Shown: positions 1 to 8,065 of the stretch, in pieces
Numbering within the stretch: the first letter of the stretch is position 1
How the letters are laid out: the number at the start of each line of letters is the position of its first letter
Assembly (NCBI GenBank): GCA_002317155.1
Contig: DCIR01000046.1
Location: 560 to 46,045, forward strand
Source: Lachnospiraceae bacterium UBA1721
Lineage (GTDB): Bacteria; Bacillota; Clostridia; Lachnospirales; Lachnospiraceae
Reading direction: 5' to 3'
Length of the DNA: 45,486 nt
The notes under the pieces: model-generated
What the model was told of the DNA's origin: nothing
The model's input: the letters and a program-made list of their open reading frames with translations, nothing else
Database searches by the model: none
Position numbers and translations under genes: made by a program

Positions 1-1835
1 GCTTTGCTGAAGCGGCTGCGCAATCCTGCGTTCATCTCCAGCAGCTCATCCATAGGCTCAGGATAGCCGGCCATTATGATACACAATCTATACTTATCGG
101 GATTGGTCATAATAGGAACAAGCGTATCTATAGCTTCCTTGGCATAATTATGCTCCTCACCCTTTTCATACAGCGAATATGCATCATCAATAAAGAGAAC
201 GCCTTCAATAGCACTCTCTACGCACTCATTTGTCTTAACTGCGGTCTCACCGATATACTGACCCACAAGGTCATCTCTCTTGGCCTCGATTGTAGTACCT
301 TTTTGAAGAATGCCCTCATTATAGAGAATCTGTCCTATGAGTCGCGCAACAGTGGTCTTACCTACACCGGGATTACCTCTGAGAATGAAATGTGGCACAG
401 GATACTTAAAGCCCTGACTCGAATCATCTACGTCTATTCTCTCGTTCACGCAGCCCATTTTTACATTACTGCTTGCAGGCTTAAGAGCATTTTTCTCATA
501 AGCTGCTTTCTTCATGCGGCAATCGCGTATAATCTCGTCTATTCTACCCGCAACGCTCTCCCAGCCCTCGGTATTTCGAAGCTTCTCCAAGGGATCAGAC
601 TCATCTACTTTGCGATACTTGCTGTAAAGCTTTTTAACGATATCATCATTAATCTCCACCGACTCATCCGGCTGAGATTTCATGTAATCAACTATATTGT
701 TGTACACTGCATGGAGATATCCCGAACGATTCTCATCACGCTCTGCCTCACGGCTAAGATACATAATAGACGAGGTAATACGCTTTTTCTCGCTCTGCTT
801 GAACTTAATTCTCTTACCCTCATCTCCTACAATGCGCAGGTAATCAAGCATGAACCCGAGTTCATCGTTATTGGGAAGACCAACCTCCATAGATGTACTA
901 CGGTTAATAGTGCCGTCATTATTGAAAAATCTGTTCTTAAGAACAGAACCGTTCTCCATGTTATCAAACATTCGTCTGAGATCGGAACAGCTCATCTGAG
1001 GTGCCAGGAAAATACATATATTTTCATTACTGTCACTGCTATACTCATCCCACAAATGCGATACCAGCTCAAGATAGGGCTGCATCGGAGCAGATTTATC
1101 TGTAATAAAATCCTGAATAAATGTGAATACTACGGCAGACTTATGCTTAGTACCTGCCATCATATTCTTAGCATCGTCCAAAAACTCAACGGGTGTAATC
1201 TTAGCCTGTCTGTATACCAGCTTGCGACCCTTGTTGGGATCTTCCTGCTTGGTCTCAGCGGCATGCTGGGTAGAACCGGTCTGAGCTGCCGCGTTTGTTG
1301 CCTGAGTGCTGTTCGCAGTCGGTTGGGTAGTAGTAGCCTGCTGGCTAGCATTGGTTGCCTGGGTAGCAGTAACCTGCTGGCTGGAATTGGCTGCCTGCGC
1401 ATTGTTTGCTGCCTGTGATGTATCTGCTACCTGCGTACTTCCGGATTCAGCTGCAGGGACTACGGGCTTCGCATTGGGACGGGTAATACGTCTCTTCTTT
1501 TTAGGTTCTGCAGAAGGCGCTGTAGGTGCCTCAGTCAAAGTCGCTCCGGATGAACCCGCTGCATATGCAGAGTTCTGGGCGTTCTTATCGGGCAACACAT
1601 ATCCCTTGTTCTTGTTGATTGCAAGAACCGCACTCTCATCATCCAGAACAAATTTACCTACATTTTTTGCACCTGAATAATACACAATCTGCTCATATCC
1701 GAGTTTTTTCAGATAGCCATTGAGGAACGGTCTGAAATTAACCTTCTGCAGGTCTCCGGTGATAAACATATCATCCAGATGACCGTATATGAGAAATATT
1801 TTATTCATATTAGTCTTCTGCAATATTGAGCTCAT
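1..1835 (-). CDS. CbxX/SpoVK-like AAA+ ATPase, 3' end outside window
   Basis: This is a partial gene that begins at 1835 and runs off the left edge, so about 611 codons are visible. The ATG is preceded by AAAGGA about five bases upstream. The first 60 or so residues form a globular region starting MNKIFLIYGHLDD. A Gln/Ala/Thr/Asn-rich linker follows at roughly residues 75-180. After it come a middle domain and an AAA+ module with Walker A GNPGVGKTT near residue 490, Walker B VLFIDDAYSLYE near residue 550, and an AGYPEPMDELL segment typical of the CbxX/CfqX/SpoVK group. Members of that group are hexameric ATPases that remodel protein partners. It is the last visible gene of the leftward Ter-linked operon, 108 bases after a coiled-coil gene, so its client may be one of the coiled-coil proteins. 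The AAA+ assignment is firm; the function is inference. Confidence 0.88.
   Translation of the reverse strand, partial: MSSILQKTNMNKIFLIYGHLDDMFITGDLQKVNFRPFLNGYLKKLGYEQIVYYSGAKNVGKFVLDDESAVLAINKNKGYVLPDKNAQNSAYAAGSSGATLTEAPTAPSAEPKKKRRITRPNAKPVVPAAESGSTQVADTSQAANNAQAANSSQQVTATQATNASQQATTTQPTANSTQATNAAAQTGSTQHAAETKQEDPNKGRKLVYRQAKITPVEFLDDAKNMMAGTKHKSAVVFTFIQDFITDKSAPMQPYLELVSHLWDEYSSDSNENICIFLAPQMSCSDLRRMFDNMENGSVLKNRFFNNDGTINRSTSMEVGLPNNDELGFMLDYLRIVGDEGKRIKFKQSEKKRITSSIMYLSREAERDENRSGYLHAVYNNIVDYMKSQPDESVEINDDIVKKLYSKYRKVDESDPLEKLRNTEGWESVAGRIDEIIRDCRMKKAAYEKNALKPASSNVKMGCVNERIDVDDSSQGFKYPVPHFILRGNPGVGKTTVARLIGQILYNEGILQKGTTIEAKRDDLVGQYIGETAVKTNECVESAIEGVLFIDDAYSLYEKGEEHNYAKEAIDTLVPIMTNPDKYRLCIIMAGYPEPMDELLEMNAGLRSRFSK
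1333..1404 (-). repeat. Two 36-bp direct repeats in the AAA+ linker
   Basis: Two imperfect 36-base copies, at 1333-1368 and 1369-1404, share segments such as CCTGCTGGCT and TTGG.TGCCTG. They encode a 12-residue period in the Gln/Ala/Asn/Ser/Thr-rich linker of the AAA+ protein, and weaker copies flank them. In-frame tandem duplication is the likely origin. Confidence 0.75.
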
Positions 1836-1943
1836 ACTAATCCTTTATACACATCTTGCTTAATTTGTTCTATGACCTGATCTATTATTGGGTCTATAAT
1901 TCCGTCTCGGACACAGTCTCATCTGTCCTGCAATCTTCCGGTC

Positions 1944-3632
1944 CTATCTGAGTCTGTCTCTGAGTTCTGTCTTTTCTGAAAGCTTATTCTTAGTCTCGTG
2001 CCTGCACTCAAGCTTAATCTGAGCGCCGGGTGTATTTCCTGCCACGCAGTCAGTTACACTCTGTCTGTAGAACTCTTTTCTTGCCTCATTGGTCTCATCA
2101 CCCTTGAGCTGATCGATATCAACTCTGGTCTGAACTTCACCGTTTGCCATAAGTTCGGGTGCCAGAGTAATAATAATTTCCTCGCCGGTCGTTTCATTTT
2201 CAAGTCCGATACGCAGTGCGCCATCGTGCTTGTCATCGTCATACGAATATCCGGTGAAATTGAAGTTATGCTCCTCGAAGAAATCGATAATCTCCTCACT
2301 GATATTCTGACGTGAAAATGCATTGCTCATATTGAGAATACCCTCAAATATAGCTCTTGAAGCCGCAGGATAAAGCTTATTATTAACGAGCTCAACGCAA
2401 TCCTTAAGCTGCTCAACGCTCATATCCTTCACATCATCTGCATCAAGCATTGCAAATATTTTTTCTGCCTGCTCGAGAAGATACTCGTATTCAGTCTTAC
2501 CATCCTCTCTCTTGCAGGTATACTCGCTGACATTGACACCTACTATATCGTCCTCAATCTCCTTGCCGAGCTTCTGCTCGACCTTAGCCTTAGCCTCGGC
2601 AGTAATCACTTCCTGACCCTTGATAAATTCCACAAGCTCAGAAGATACCATAAGTGCAAGCTTATAATAGTTATCCCATTCCTGCTGCTTGCAATCTGCC
2701 TTGTAAATTTCCTCCATTATCGCAAGAGTACTGTCCTTGGCAACTGCAATAGCAGCCTCATAATTACCGATGTTATACTGCGACACAGCGTCATTGATAG
2801 CGTTCTGAAGCTCCAGCATACGATTACCGGAATACTTCTGTCCGTTATAATCTTCCTGAAGCTCTGTCAAAAGCTCCTTCGCCTCTTCGATATAATCGTT
2901 TGCAAGACCGGAAGCCATCTCTTTTTTCTGCTGAGCATCAGCCTGAAGCTTGTTCAGCTCATCCAGATATGAAGCATACTGCGCATTCATCTCCTTTGAT
3001 ACTGCATCCATATTCTCTGCAATCTTAGTGTGATACTCTTTAACATAGGTATCCTGAATAATGTTCAGCTTCTTGGTTAGCTCAGACTTTGATTTATCCA
3101 TCTGCTGAAGATATTTCTGATACTGAACCGGATCCTCAGTATTTATAATATCGAGCATCTCATTTCTGCTCTTCTCGAGCTCGCTTGTCATCTGATTCGA
3201 AGCGATTACATTAAGTCTTGTCTGCTCTTTTATATTGGCAGCAGCACTGCTTCTGAATGAATCAATACTTCCGGCTACTCTGTTAATCTGCTGCTGTGCT
3301 ACATAATTATTGACATTACTTACATTCTGCTGTGCCACATAACTATTAGTGTTACCCACATTCTGCTGTGCGCTGTAGCTTCCGCTCCACACATCCTGCT
3401 GAGGATTCATGGCTGCCTGACGCCTATTATTTTCCAGATTTCTAAGGCGCTGTGCCTCTCTGGCCGCACGAATAGCTTCTCTCTCCTGGCGTGCCTTTTC
3501 AGCACGGTTAGCCTGCTGTACTGACCTCGCAACACCCACAGCAATAGCACCTCCCAAAAGCGCTATTCCAAGCGGCGGATATGCGAGTCCAACTATAGGT
3601 AAAAGTGCCAATCCACTTGATCTTCCACTCAT
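1944..3632 (-). CDS. Coiled-coil protein with hydrophobic N-terminus, Ter-operon associated
   Basis: A 562-residue protein of no recognised family. Residues about 8-36 are a Gly/Ala/Leu-rich hydrophobic stretch that could insert in or lie on a membrane. A charged Arg/Glu/Ala helix follows (about 40-75), then three tandem 12-residue repeats (84-119), then long coiled coil (about 135-260). A helical middle contains NAINDA and YEAAIAVAKDS, and the C-terminal region is more globular with IIDFFEE and ends in RLR. The layout and several short matches mirror the next upstream gene (3646-5112), so the two appear to be distant paralogs. It sits 13 bases downstream of that gene in the same operon. A scaffold or client of the AAA+ ATPase is possible but unproved. 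Confidence 0.85.
   Translation of the reverse strand: MSGRSSGLALLPIVGLAYPPLGIALLGGAIAVGVARSVQQANRAEKARQEREAIRAAREAQRLRNLENNRRQAAMNPQQDVWSGSYSAQQNVGNTNSYVAQQNVSNVNNYVAQQQINRVAGSIDSFRSSAAANIKEQTRLNVIASNQMTSELEKSRNEMLDIINTEDPVQYQKYLQQMDKSKSELTKKLNIIQDTYVKEYHTKIAENMDAVSKEMNAQYASYLDELNKLQADAQQKKEMASGLANDYIEEAKELLTELQEDYNGQKYSGNRMLELQNAINDAVSQYNIGNYEAAIAVAKDSTLAIMEEIYKADCKQQEWDNYYKLALMVSSELVEFIKGQEVITAEAKAKVEQKLGKEIEDDIVGVNVSEYTCKREDGKTEYEYLLEQAEKIFAMLDADDVKDMSVEQLKDCVELVNNKLYPAASRAIFEGILNMSNAFSRQNISEEIIDFFEEHNFNFTGYSYDDDKHDGALRIGLENETTGEEIIITLAPELMANGEVQTRVDIDQLKGDETNEARKEFYRQSVTDCVAGNTPGAQIKLECRHETKNKLSEKTELRDRLR
3276..3383 (-). repeat. Three 36-bp tandem repeats coding a 12-residue motif
   Basis: Residues 84-95, 96-107 and 108-119 of the coiled-coil protein read GSYSAQQNVGNT, NSYVAQQNVSNV and NNYVAQQQINRV. 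This is a clear 12-residue tandem repeat built on Y.AQQ. It lies between the N-terminal helix and the main coiled coil, so it is probably a flexible or Gln/Asn-rich assembly segment. Confidence 0.9.
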
Positions 3633-3645
3633 TTCTAAATCCCCC

Positions 3646-5112
3646 TTATCTCAATCTACTCATCTTTTTCTGTATAGACCTTCCGGTCTCACGCAACGTC
3701 GAATTCATATTGGTACGAAGCTGATCAACATCAGTCGCAAAATTAATCGTACCGTCATCATCCTCAAGGTGAATGCTCTCGCAAATATGCTTGTAAATAT
3801 GTCTTGAGTATTCTTCGTTAGCCACTCCGTTATAATCAATATAAAGAACTATTCTGTTCTCTACCTTACCCTCTTTTTCATAGGGCACTATATATACAAA
3901 AATCACGGTATCCATAGAATTGACAAACACAAGCTCCAGCCACTGTCTGGTATCTTCCTTGTCATATGAATCTCCGTACTGCATACCCATGTAAGTAACG
4001 TAATTCTGATCCTTTATCGTCTCCTCGTCCGCATACTTAAAATGACTCTCATCTTCCTTCCAAACAAGGTTAATCTCACCTTCAAGGAAATCGATGATAC
4101 TCTCGCCCCAGTCAGCTCGCTCGCAGGCAGCCGCGTAGCGGTTCTTGTATAGTTCCGACATCGCATCCCACTTTGCGCTTATATCGTCAAGCTCAGCAAT
4201 AATCTTCTTAATAGCATCGATATCCATGCTTTCCTTGCGCTTTAGGTACTGCATCGGACCAAGATCCTCGACTATTTCTAGCTCTTTTTTTATCTCCTCA
4301 ACGCGTTTCTCATATGCCGAATATTCACCTGAGCTCCAGTATGCTATGCTTATCCTTGCCTGTGACTTCTCCTCATCACTCAAGGCATCATAGTCTTTAT
4401 CCTGCTCCAGTGCATACTTATTCCACACAGCGCACTCACCGGCAAGCTTTAACTCCATAAGCTCAAGCTTACTTTTCAGCACCTCATACTGAGTCATCCA
4501 TTCAGCGTATTTCTCATCAACATCATATCCAAATCTGTTGAGTCCTGACCTTGCCGAAATATAGATAGCTATCGCAGCCTCGCGAAGCCCCTTCTTGGAC
4601 ATTTCAGAAGCATCGTTCATCGCATTACGGAAAGCATTAATTCTTCTTGGGAAAAACTTCTCATGAGGTTTTCTCTCAACCTCCATCTGCGCAATTCCCG
4701 CCTCTGTCATGTACTTTTGAACTTCCTGCTCTCCTACCTGCTCTTTTTGCTCTGTACTACTTCTCAGTTCCGCGACAGCATTCTCGAGCTGCTTATTCTT
4801 ATCCTGCCATTCACGTTCTTTGTCATCTACAGAACGCTTCAGTCTCTGGTAATCACCATTTAACAGCAGCTGTGAATTCTGAATATCACTGTTAAGGCTA
4901 TTCTGATACTCTATCAGTAATCTCTCATACTCTCTTTGAACTGATTTATCATGCTGGTTCAGGCCATTACGCATCTGCTGCTCATATTCAGCCAACTTAC
5001 GTCTGTTCTCTTCCGCAGCCTGTCGACGCAGCAGATTCATCTCACGATTCTGGGCGTCCAGTTCACTCTGAAGCCGACTTATTTGATTTTCAAGTTGACG
5101 AATATCAGCCAT
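3646..5112 (-). CDS. Coiled-coil protein, paralog-like partner of the 1944-3632 gene
   Basis: A 488-residue protein of no recognised family. The first 120 residues are strongly predicted coiled coil, rich in Gln, Glu, Arg and Leu. A helical region around 155-215 contains NAFRNAMNDASEMSKKG and REAAIAIYISA, which line up with NAINDA and YEAAIAVAKDS in the downstream gene. Near 330-345 both proteins carry an IIDFLE/IIDFFEE element, and both end in RLR. The C-terminal 130 residues look globular with alternating beta strands (FVYIVPYEKEG, RIVLYIDYNGV). No signal peptide or membrane span is seen. It lies nine bases after the upstream gene and 13 before the downstream one, so co-expression is very likely. 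Confidence 0.85.
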   Translation of the reverse strand: MADIRQLENQISRLQSELDAQNREMNLLRRQAAEENRRKLAEYEQQMRNGLNQHDKSVQREYERLLIEYQNSLNSDIQNSQLLLNGDYQRLKRSVDDKEREWQDKNKQLENAVAELRSSTEQKEQVGEQEVQKYMTEAGIAQMEVERKPHEKFFPRRINAFRNAMNDASEMSKKGLREAAIAIYISARSGLNRFGYDVDEKYAEWMTQYEVLKSKLELMELKLAGECAVWNKYALEQDKDYDALSDEEKSQARISIAYWSSGEYSAYEKRVEEIKKELEIVEDLGPMQYLKRKESMDIDAIKKIIAELDDISAKWDAMSELYKNRYAAACERADWGESIIDFLEGEINLVWKEDESHFKYADEETIKDQNYVTYMGMQYGDSYDKEDTRQWLELVFVNSMDTVIFVYIVPYEKEGKVENRIVLYIDYNGVANEEYSRHIYKHICESIHLEDDDGTINFATDVDQLRTNMNSTLRETGRSIQKKMSRLR

Positions 5113-5121
5113 AAGAATCAG

Positions 5122-6060
5122 TTACTCTTTCTTTCCGAGCTTAAGCTCGCTTTCTATCTCCGCTGTTTTGCGCGCCTTGGCGTCTACAAATACTCTGATC
5201 TGTTCCTCGATCAGTTCAATATCTTTTTTTGCCTTATCAATCAGTTCTTCGATTGAATTAACATCCTTGTCCTCGTAATATTTGAGGATTTCTGCATCAA
5301 CATTATAGTTGCGCTTTATCTCTTCAATCTCATCCTTGTATACGCTGTAATCCTTGTCGTACTCAATCTTTATCTTATCGAGCTTTTCGGTTAACGACTT
5401 CTTGTCATCTGTAAGTTTCTGCTTATCAGTCTCAAGCTTTTCTATATCAGAGCTGAGCGTCTTTACATCCAATGCAAGGCTCTCATGCTCAGCACTCAAC
5501 GATTCCTTCTCGCTTATAAGCTGCTCTTTTTTCTTCTTCTCATTCTCTATCTCTGTATTTGTAGCGGTTATATCACTGAGAAGATTCTTGGTATCATCCT
5601 GAACCTCATGAAGTGTCTGCTGTGTATCGCTTACCATACTCTGAATTTCTTCTTCTCCGTAAGCGGTCATTATCTGGTTTACATACAGGTTGTATTTAGT
5701 GTAATTCTCGGGTGCAAACTCCACCTTGACCTCTCCGGCCAACATAGAAAAGCAGCGATCCACAGCCGTTGCGCCATTTCTTATCACTTCAATCTCGATA
5801 TCCTTATCACTGGTAATCATTATAAAAGCCGGGCATCCGACAACATTAGGCTTAAACATTATACAGTTTTCAGACGGAATCTCAGTCACTATAAAATTAT
5901 TAAACTGATAAGTATCTGAGCCTTCTTTTCTGATGGACAGGAAATTTCTCTCCATTCCATCGCTCTCCAAATATACTTCTATGCCGGAGGTCTTTTCATT
6001 TACAACCTCATTAAGCAGGTATATTTTTACACAATCTTTTTTATATAACTCATAACCCAT
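5122..6060 (-). CDS. Protein with N-terminal beta domain and C-terminal coiled coil
   Basis: A 312-residue protein of no recognised family. The N-terminal 130 residues look beta-rich (VKIYLLNEVV, IEVYLESDG, FIMITSDKDIEIEVI) and may be a binding or sensor domain. From about residue 145 to the end it is almost entirely coiled coil, very rich in Lys, Glu, Asp and Leu. The start overlaps the end of the upstream radical SAM gene by 11 bases, and the next gene begins nine bases downstream, which implies translational coupling. With the two proteins below it this gives three consecutive coiled-coil products between a radical SAM enzyme and an AAA+ ATPase. Confidence 0.83.
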   Translation of the reverse strand: MGYELYKKDCVKIYLLNEVVNEKTSGIEVYLESDGMERNFLSIRKEGSDTYQFNNFIVTEIPSENCIMFKPNVVGCPAFIMITSDKDIEIEVIRNGATAVDRCFSMLAGEVKVEFAPENYTKYNLYVNQIMTAYGEEEIQSMVSDTQQTLHEVQDDTKNLLSDITATNTEIENEKKKKEQLISEKESLSAEHESLALDVKTLSSDIEKLETDKQKLTDDKKSLTEKLDKIKIEYDKDYSVYKDEIEEIKRNYNVDAEILKYYEDKDVNSIEELIDKAKKDIELIEEQIRVFVDAKARKTAEIESELKLGKKE

Positions 6061-6682
6061 TATTACTGCTAACCTCCGCCTTGCGTTCTAAGTCTTCCCA
6101 GATTTTTAATCCGTTCTCCGATGGTACTCCCACCATGTATATATTTTTGCCGGTCACCTGAATCTCTATATTTCTCTTACCGGAAGTATTGTAGTATTCC
6201 TTTGAGATATCCTTATATCTGTCTGTCAGCAGAAGGATTCTCTGATTTGAAGAACCTCTGTAAGGCACTCCGTCGTCAAGCTCTTTGACATATCTTCCAT
6301 CGATAATGATATCCGCCATTCCCAGCAGCTCATAAGTCGATGCATTATTCTTATCCTTTAGTTCTTCGAATGTAAAACCTGTATATATAATCACACCATA
6401 ATCGGGGCGCGCATCTCTTATCCGCCTGATCATCAGGCTCAGAGCCTCCGCCTGCAAAAAAGGCTCCCCACCGCTTATAGTGATTCCATCCGTATCCTTA
6501 ACGCTCAAAAAATGCTCAGCCAACTTTTCTGCATCAGCTGCTTTGTATTCACGGCTGTTCATTTCCTTCGCGAGACAACCCTCGCAATTAAAACAGCAAC
6601 CATGGACCCACAACGCGCTTCTTACAAAAGGACCGAGCACCTTAGTTTCATCCACATAATGAGAAATTCTTAATTCTGCCAT
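6050..6682 (-). CDS. NrdG/PflA-like radical SAM enzyme of the Ter operon
   Basis: A 210-residue radical SAM protein, about the length of activating enzymes. The Fe-S motif is C29-x3-C33-x2-C36 within HGCCFNCEGC, and the SAM-binding GGEP is at 71-74. The opening (ISHYVDETKVLGPFVRSALWV) and a YTGFTFEEL segment near residue 100 resemble the anaerobic ribonucleotide reductase activase NrdG. Such enzymes cleave SAM to make a 5'-deoxyadenosyl radical, usually to install a glycyl radical. No nrdD or other glycyl radical enzyme gene is in the window, and the gene is overlapped by a coiled-coil gene, so a different substrate is likely. It lies 83 bases downstream of terD, behind a structured intergenic segment. 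Confidence 0.85.
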   Translation of the reverse strand: MAELRISHYVDETKVLGPFVRSALWVHGCCFNCEGCLAKEMNSREYKAADAEKLAEHFLSVKDTDGITISGGEPFLQAEALSLMIRRIRDARPDYGVIIYTGFTFEELKDKNNASTYELLGMADIIIDGRYVKELDDGVPYRGSSNQRILLLTDRYKDISKEYYNTSGKRNIEIQVTGKNIYMVGVPSENGLKIWEDLERKAEVSSNNGL

Positions 6683-6713
6683 AGAAAATTAACGATTCCC
6701 TTTAATCAACAAC

Positions 6714-6744
6714 GGCGAGAAAACCCCTTACAGATTTTCCCGCC
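6714..6744 (-). promoter_or_regulatory. Intercistronic RNA hairpin between terD and radical SAM gene
   Basis: A ten-base stem is formed by 6714-6723 and 6735-6744 around an 11-base loop. On the minus strand the single imperfect pair is a G-U wobble, which favours a structure in the leftward mRNA. No U-run follows it, so it looks like an mRNA processing or stability element rather than a terminator. Confidence 0.5.
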
Positions 6745-6765
6745 CATAATCCCGATATTAATAGA

Positions 6766-7350
6766 CTAGCAATTGAGTCCGTAATTTCTTACTAGTGCCT
6801 CAAGTCCGCCCTGGAATCCTGATGCTACTGCATTGAACTTCCATACTCCGTTGTATCTGTAAATCTCACATACAACAAGCGCTGTCTCTACAGAGAATTC
6901 CTCCTCGAGATCAAAACGAAGCTGGTCAACACCCTGTACATCTGACTCATTTTCAATTCTTGCTACTCGGATGTATGCATTTGAAACCTGGCCAAAATTC
7001 TGTCTTCTGGCTACAGCATCATGAATGGTTACACATACGGCAATCTTCTGAATCTCTTCAGGAATCTTAGCAAAATCGATAATGATAACCTCATCATCTC
7101 CCTCGCCCTCTCCGGTAAGATTGTCTCCCTGATGTACTACCGCACCGTCTCTGCCATTAAGATTGTTGTAAAATACAAAGTCCTCGTCTCTGAGGCACTT
7201 CCCGTTTGCACCTAAAAGGAATGCAGAAGCATCAAGGTCGAAATCGAAGCCTCCATCATAACGGTTTGTATCCCAACCAAGTCCTACCAGCGCCATTTTC
7301 AAAGTGCTGTCAAGATTAACTCTCTGTCCCTTTTGAAGATTAATTGCCAT
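6766..7350 (-). CDS. terD: TerD-family calcium-binding stress protein
   Basis: A 194-residue canonical TerD-family protein. It starts MAINLQKGQRVNL, and the start is supported by AGGAGG nine bases upstream. It carries the calcium-site segments FDFDLDASAFLLG and HQGDNLTGEGEGDDE and ends with the family motif WKFNAVASGFQGGLEAL. TerD-family proteins are cytoplasmic and bind Ca2+ through clustered Asp residues. They are tied to tellurite, oxidative and envelope stress and to phage or colicin resistance, but their biochemistry is still unclear. It lies 26 bases downstream of another TerD-family gene and belongs to the operon headed by the P-type ATPase. TerD and TerE are hard to tell apart from sequence alone. 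Confidence 0.95.
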   Translation of the reverse strand: MAINLQKGQRVNLDSTLKMALVGLGWDTNRYDGGFDFDLDASAFLLGANGKCLRDEDFVFYNNLNGRDGAVVHQGDNLTGEGEGDDEVIIIDFAKIPEEIQKIAVCVTIHDAVARRQNFGQVSNAYIRVARIENESDVQGVDQLRFDLEEEFSVETALVVCEIYRYNGVWKFNAVASGFQGGLEALVRNYGLNC

Positions 7351-7376
7351 ATTAATCCACCTCCTGATTTATTATC

Positions 7377-7982
7377 TTAGCGATAATATGCGATCAATGA
7401 ATCAAGTCTGCTTGCCTCTTTTACAGGCTGACCGATTGCATTGAACTTCCAATCTGATTCTCTTCTGTATATTTCACCAACGATAAGTCCTGTCATATTC
7501 TCGTAATTCTCAGACAGGTTAAATCTGCAAATCTCTGTATTATTCTGCATGTTTACAATTCGAATAAATGCATTCTTGATAAGTCCAAAGTGCTGATGTT
7601 TAGCTCTTGCATCATAGATATTTACTACGAATACAATTTTTGCGATCTCCTTCGGAACAGTCTCAAGATAAATTCTGATCTGCTCATCATCGCCATCACC
7701 CGCTCCGGTGAGATTGTCTCCCATATGGATGATAGAATCGCTTGAATCTCTGAGATTTCCAAAATAAATAATACTCTGATTAATCTCACGACTGATAACC
7801 TTGCCATCTGCTCCGCAAAGAATTGCAGATGCGTCACAGTCTATGCTCACGGGTTTGGGTGCGAACCATCCTCTTTTCTGTTCGACCTCATCCCAACCAA
7901 GGCCAACCATAACAGCACGAAGAGCTGTATCGCTGCTCTTGGTCAAATTAATTTTCTGACCCTTTTGCAAATTAACGCTCAT
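7377..7982 (-). CDS. TerD-family protein, YceC-like variant
   Basis: A TerD-family protein of 201 residues starting MSVNLQKGQKINL. An in-frame GTG two codons earlier, at 7988, is one base from the GGGGGAGG ribosome site, whereas the ATG at 7982 is seven bases away, so the ATG is chosen. It has an insertion after GLGWDEV (QKRGWFAPKP) before the calcium-site segment SIDCDASAILC, and it carries GDNLTGAGDGDDEQ. The insertion resembles the longer TerD-like members of Bacillus yce-type operons. The C-terminus WKFNAIGQPV lacks the usual SGFQGGL ending, so this is a divergent paralog rather than a recent duplicate. Confidence 0.92.
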   Translation of the reverse strand: MSVNLQKGQKINLTKSSDTALRAVMVGLGWDEVEQKRGWFAPKPVSIDCDASAILCGADGKVISREINQSIIYFGNLRDSSDSIIHMGDNLTGAGDGDDEQIRIYLETVPKEIAKIVFVVNIYDARAKHQHFGLIKNAFIRIVNMQNNTEICRFNLSENYENMTGLIVGEIYRRESDWKFNAIGQPVKEASRLDSLIAYYR

Positions 7983-8015
7983 ATTCACGCCTCCCCCTAA
8001 AGATTTATTCTGCGA

Positions 8016-8041
8016 CAGGGCAATTCAGAAGAACTGCCCTG
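8016..8041 (-). promoter_or_regulatory. Intercistronic hairpin between P-ATPase and TerD genes
   Basis: Segments 8016-8026 and 8031-8041 pair over 11 positions around an AGAA tetraloop region. The only imperfect pair is a G-U wobble in the minus-strand RNA. It is not followed by a U-run, so attenuation or mRNA processing is more likely than full termination. Confidence 0.5.
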
Positions 8042-8065
8042 TTACTGTTGATTAATGTTAATTAA

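Noticed and set aside
150..1418. A 422-codon open frame on the plus strand
   Set aside because: It is antisense to the AAA+ ATPase, whose minus-strand frame has clear Walker A and B motifs. The plus-strand product has no recognisable domain.
1860..1943. In-frame open stretch of about 26 codons after the TAG of the coiled-coil protein
   Set aside because: It could suggest stop readthrough, but the sequence is Arg-rich and unlike the protein, and there is no readthrough context.
5354..5919. Plus-strand frames over the coiled-coil gene at 5122-6060
   Set aside because: They are antisense to a long Lys/Glu-rich coiled coil, which commonly leaves opposite frames open (Ser/Phe-rich products).
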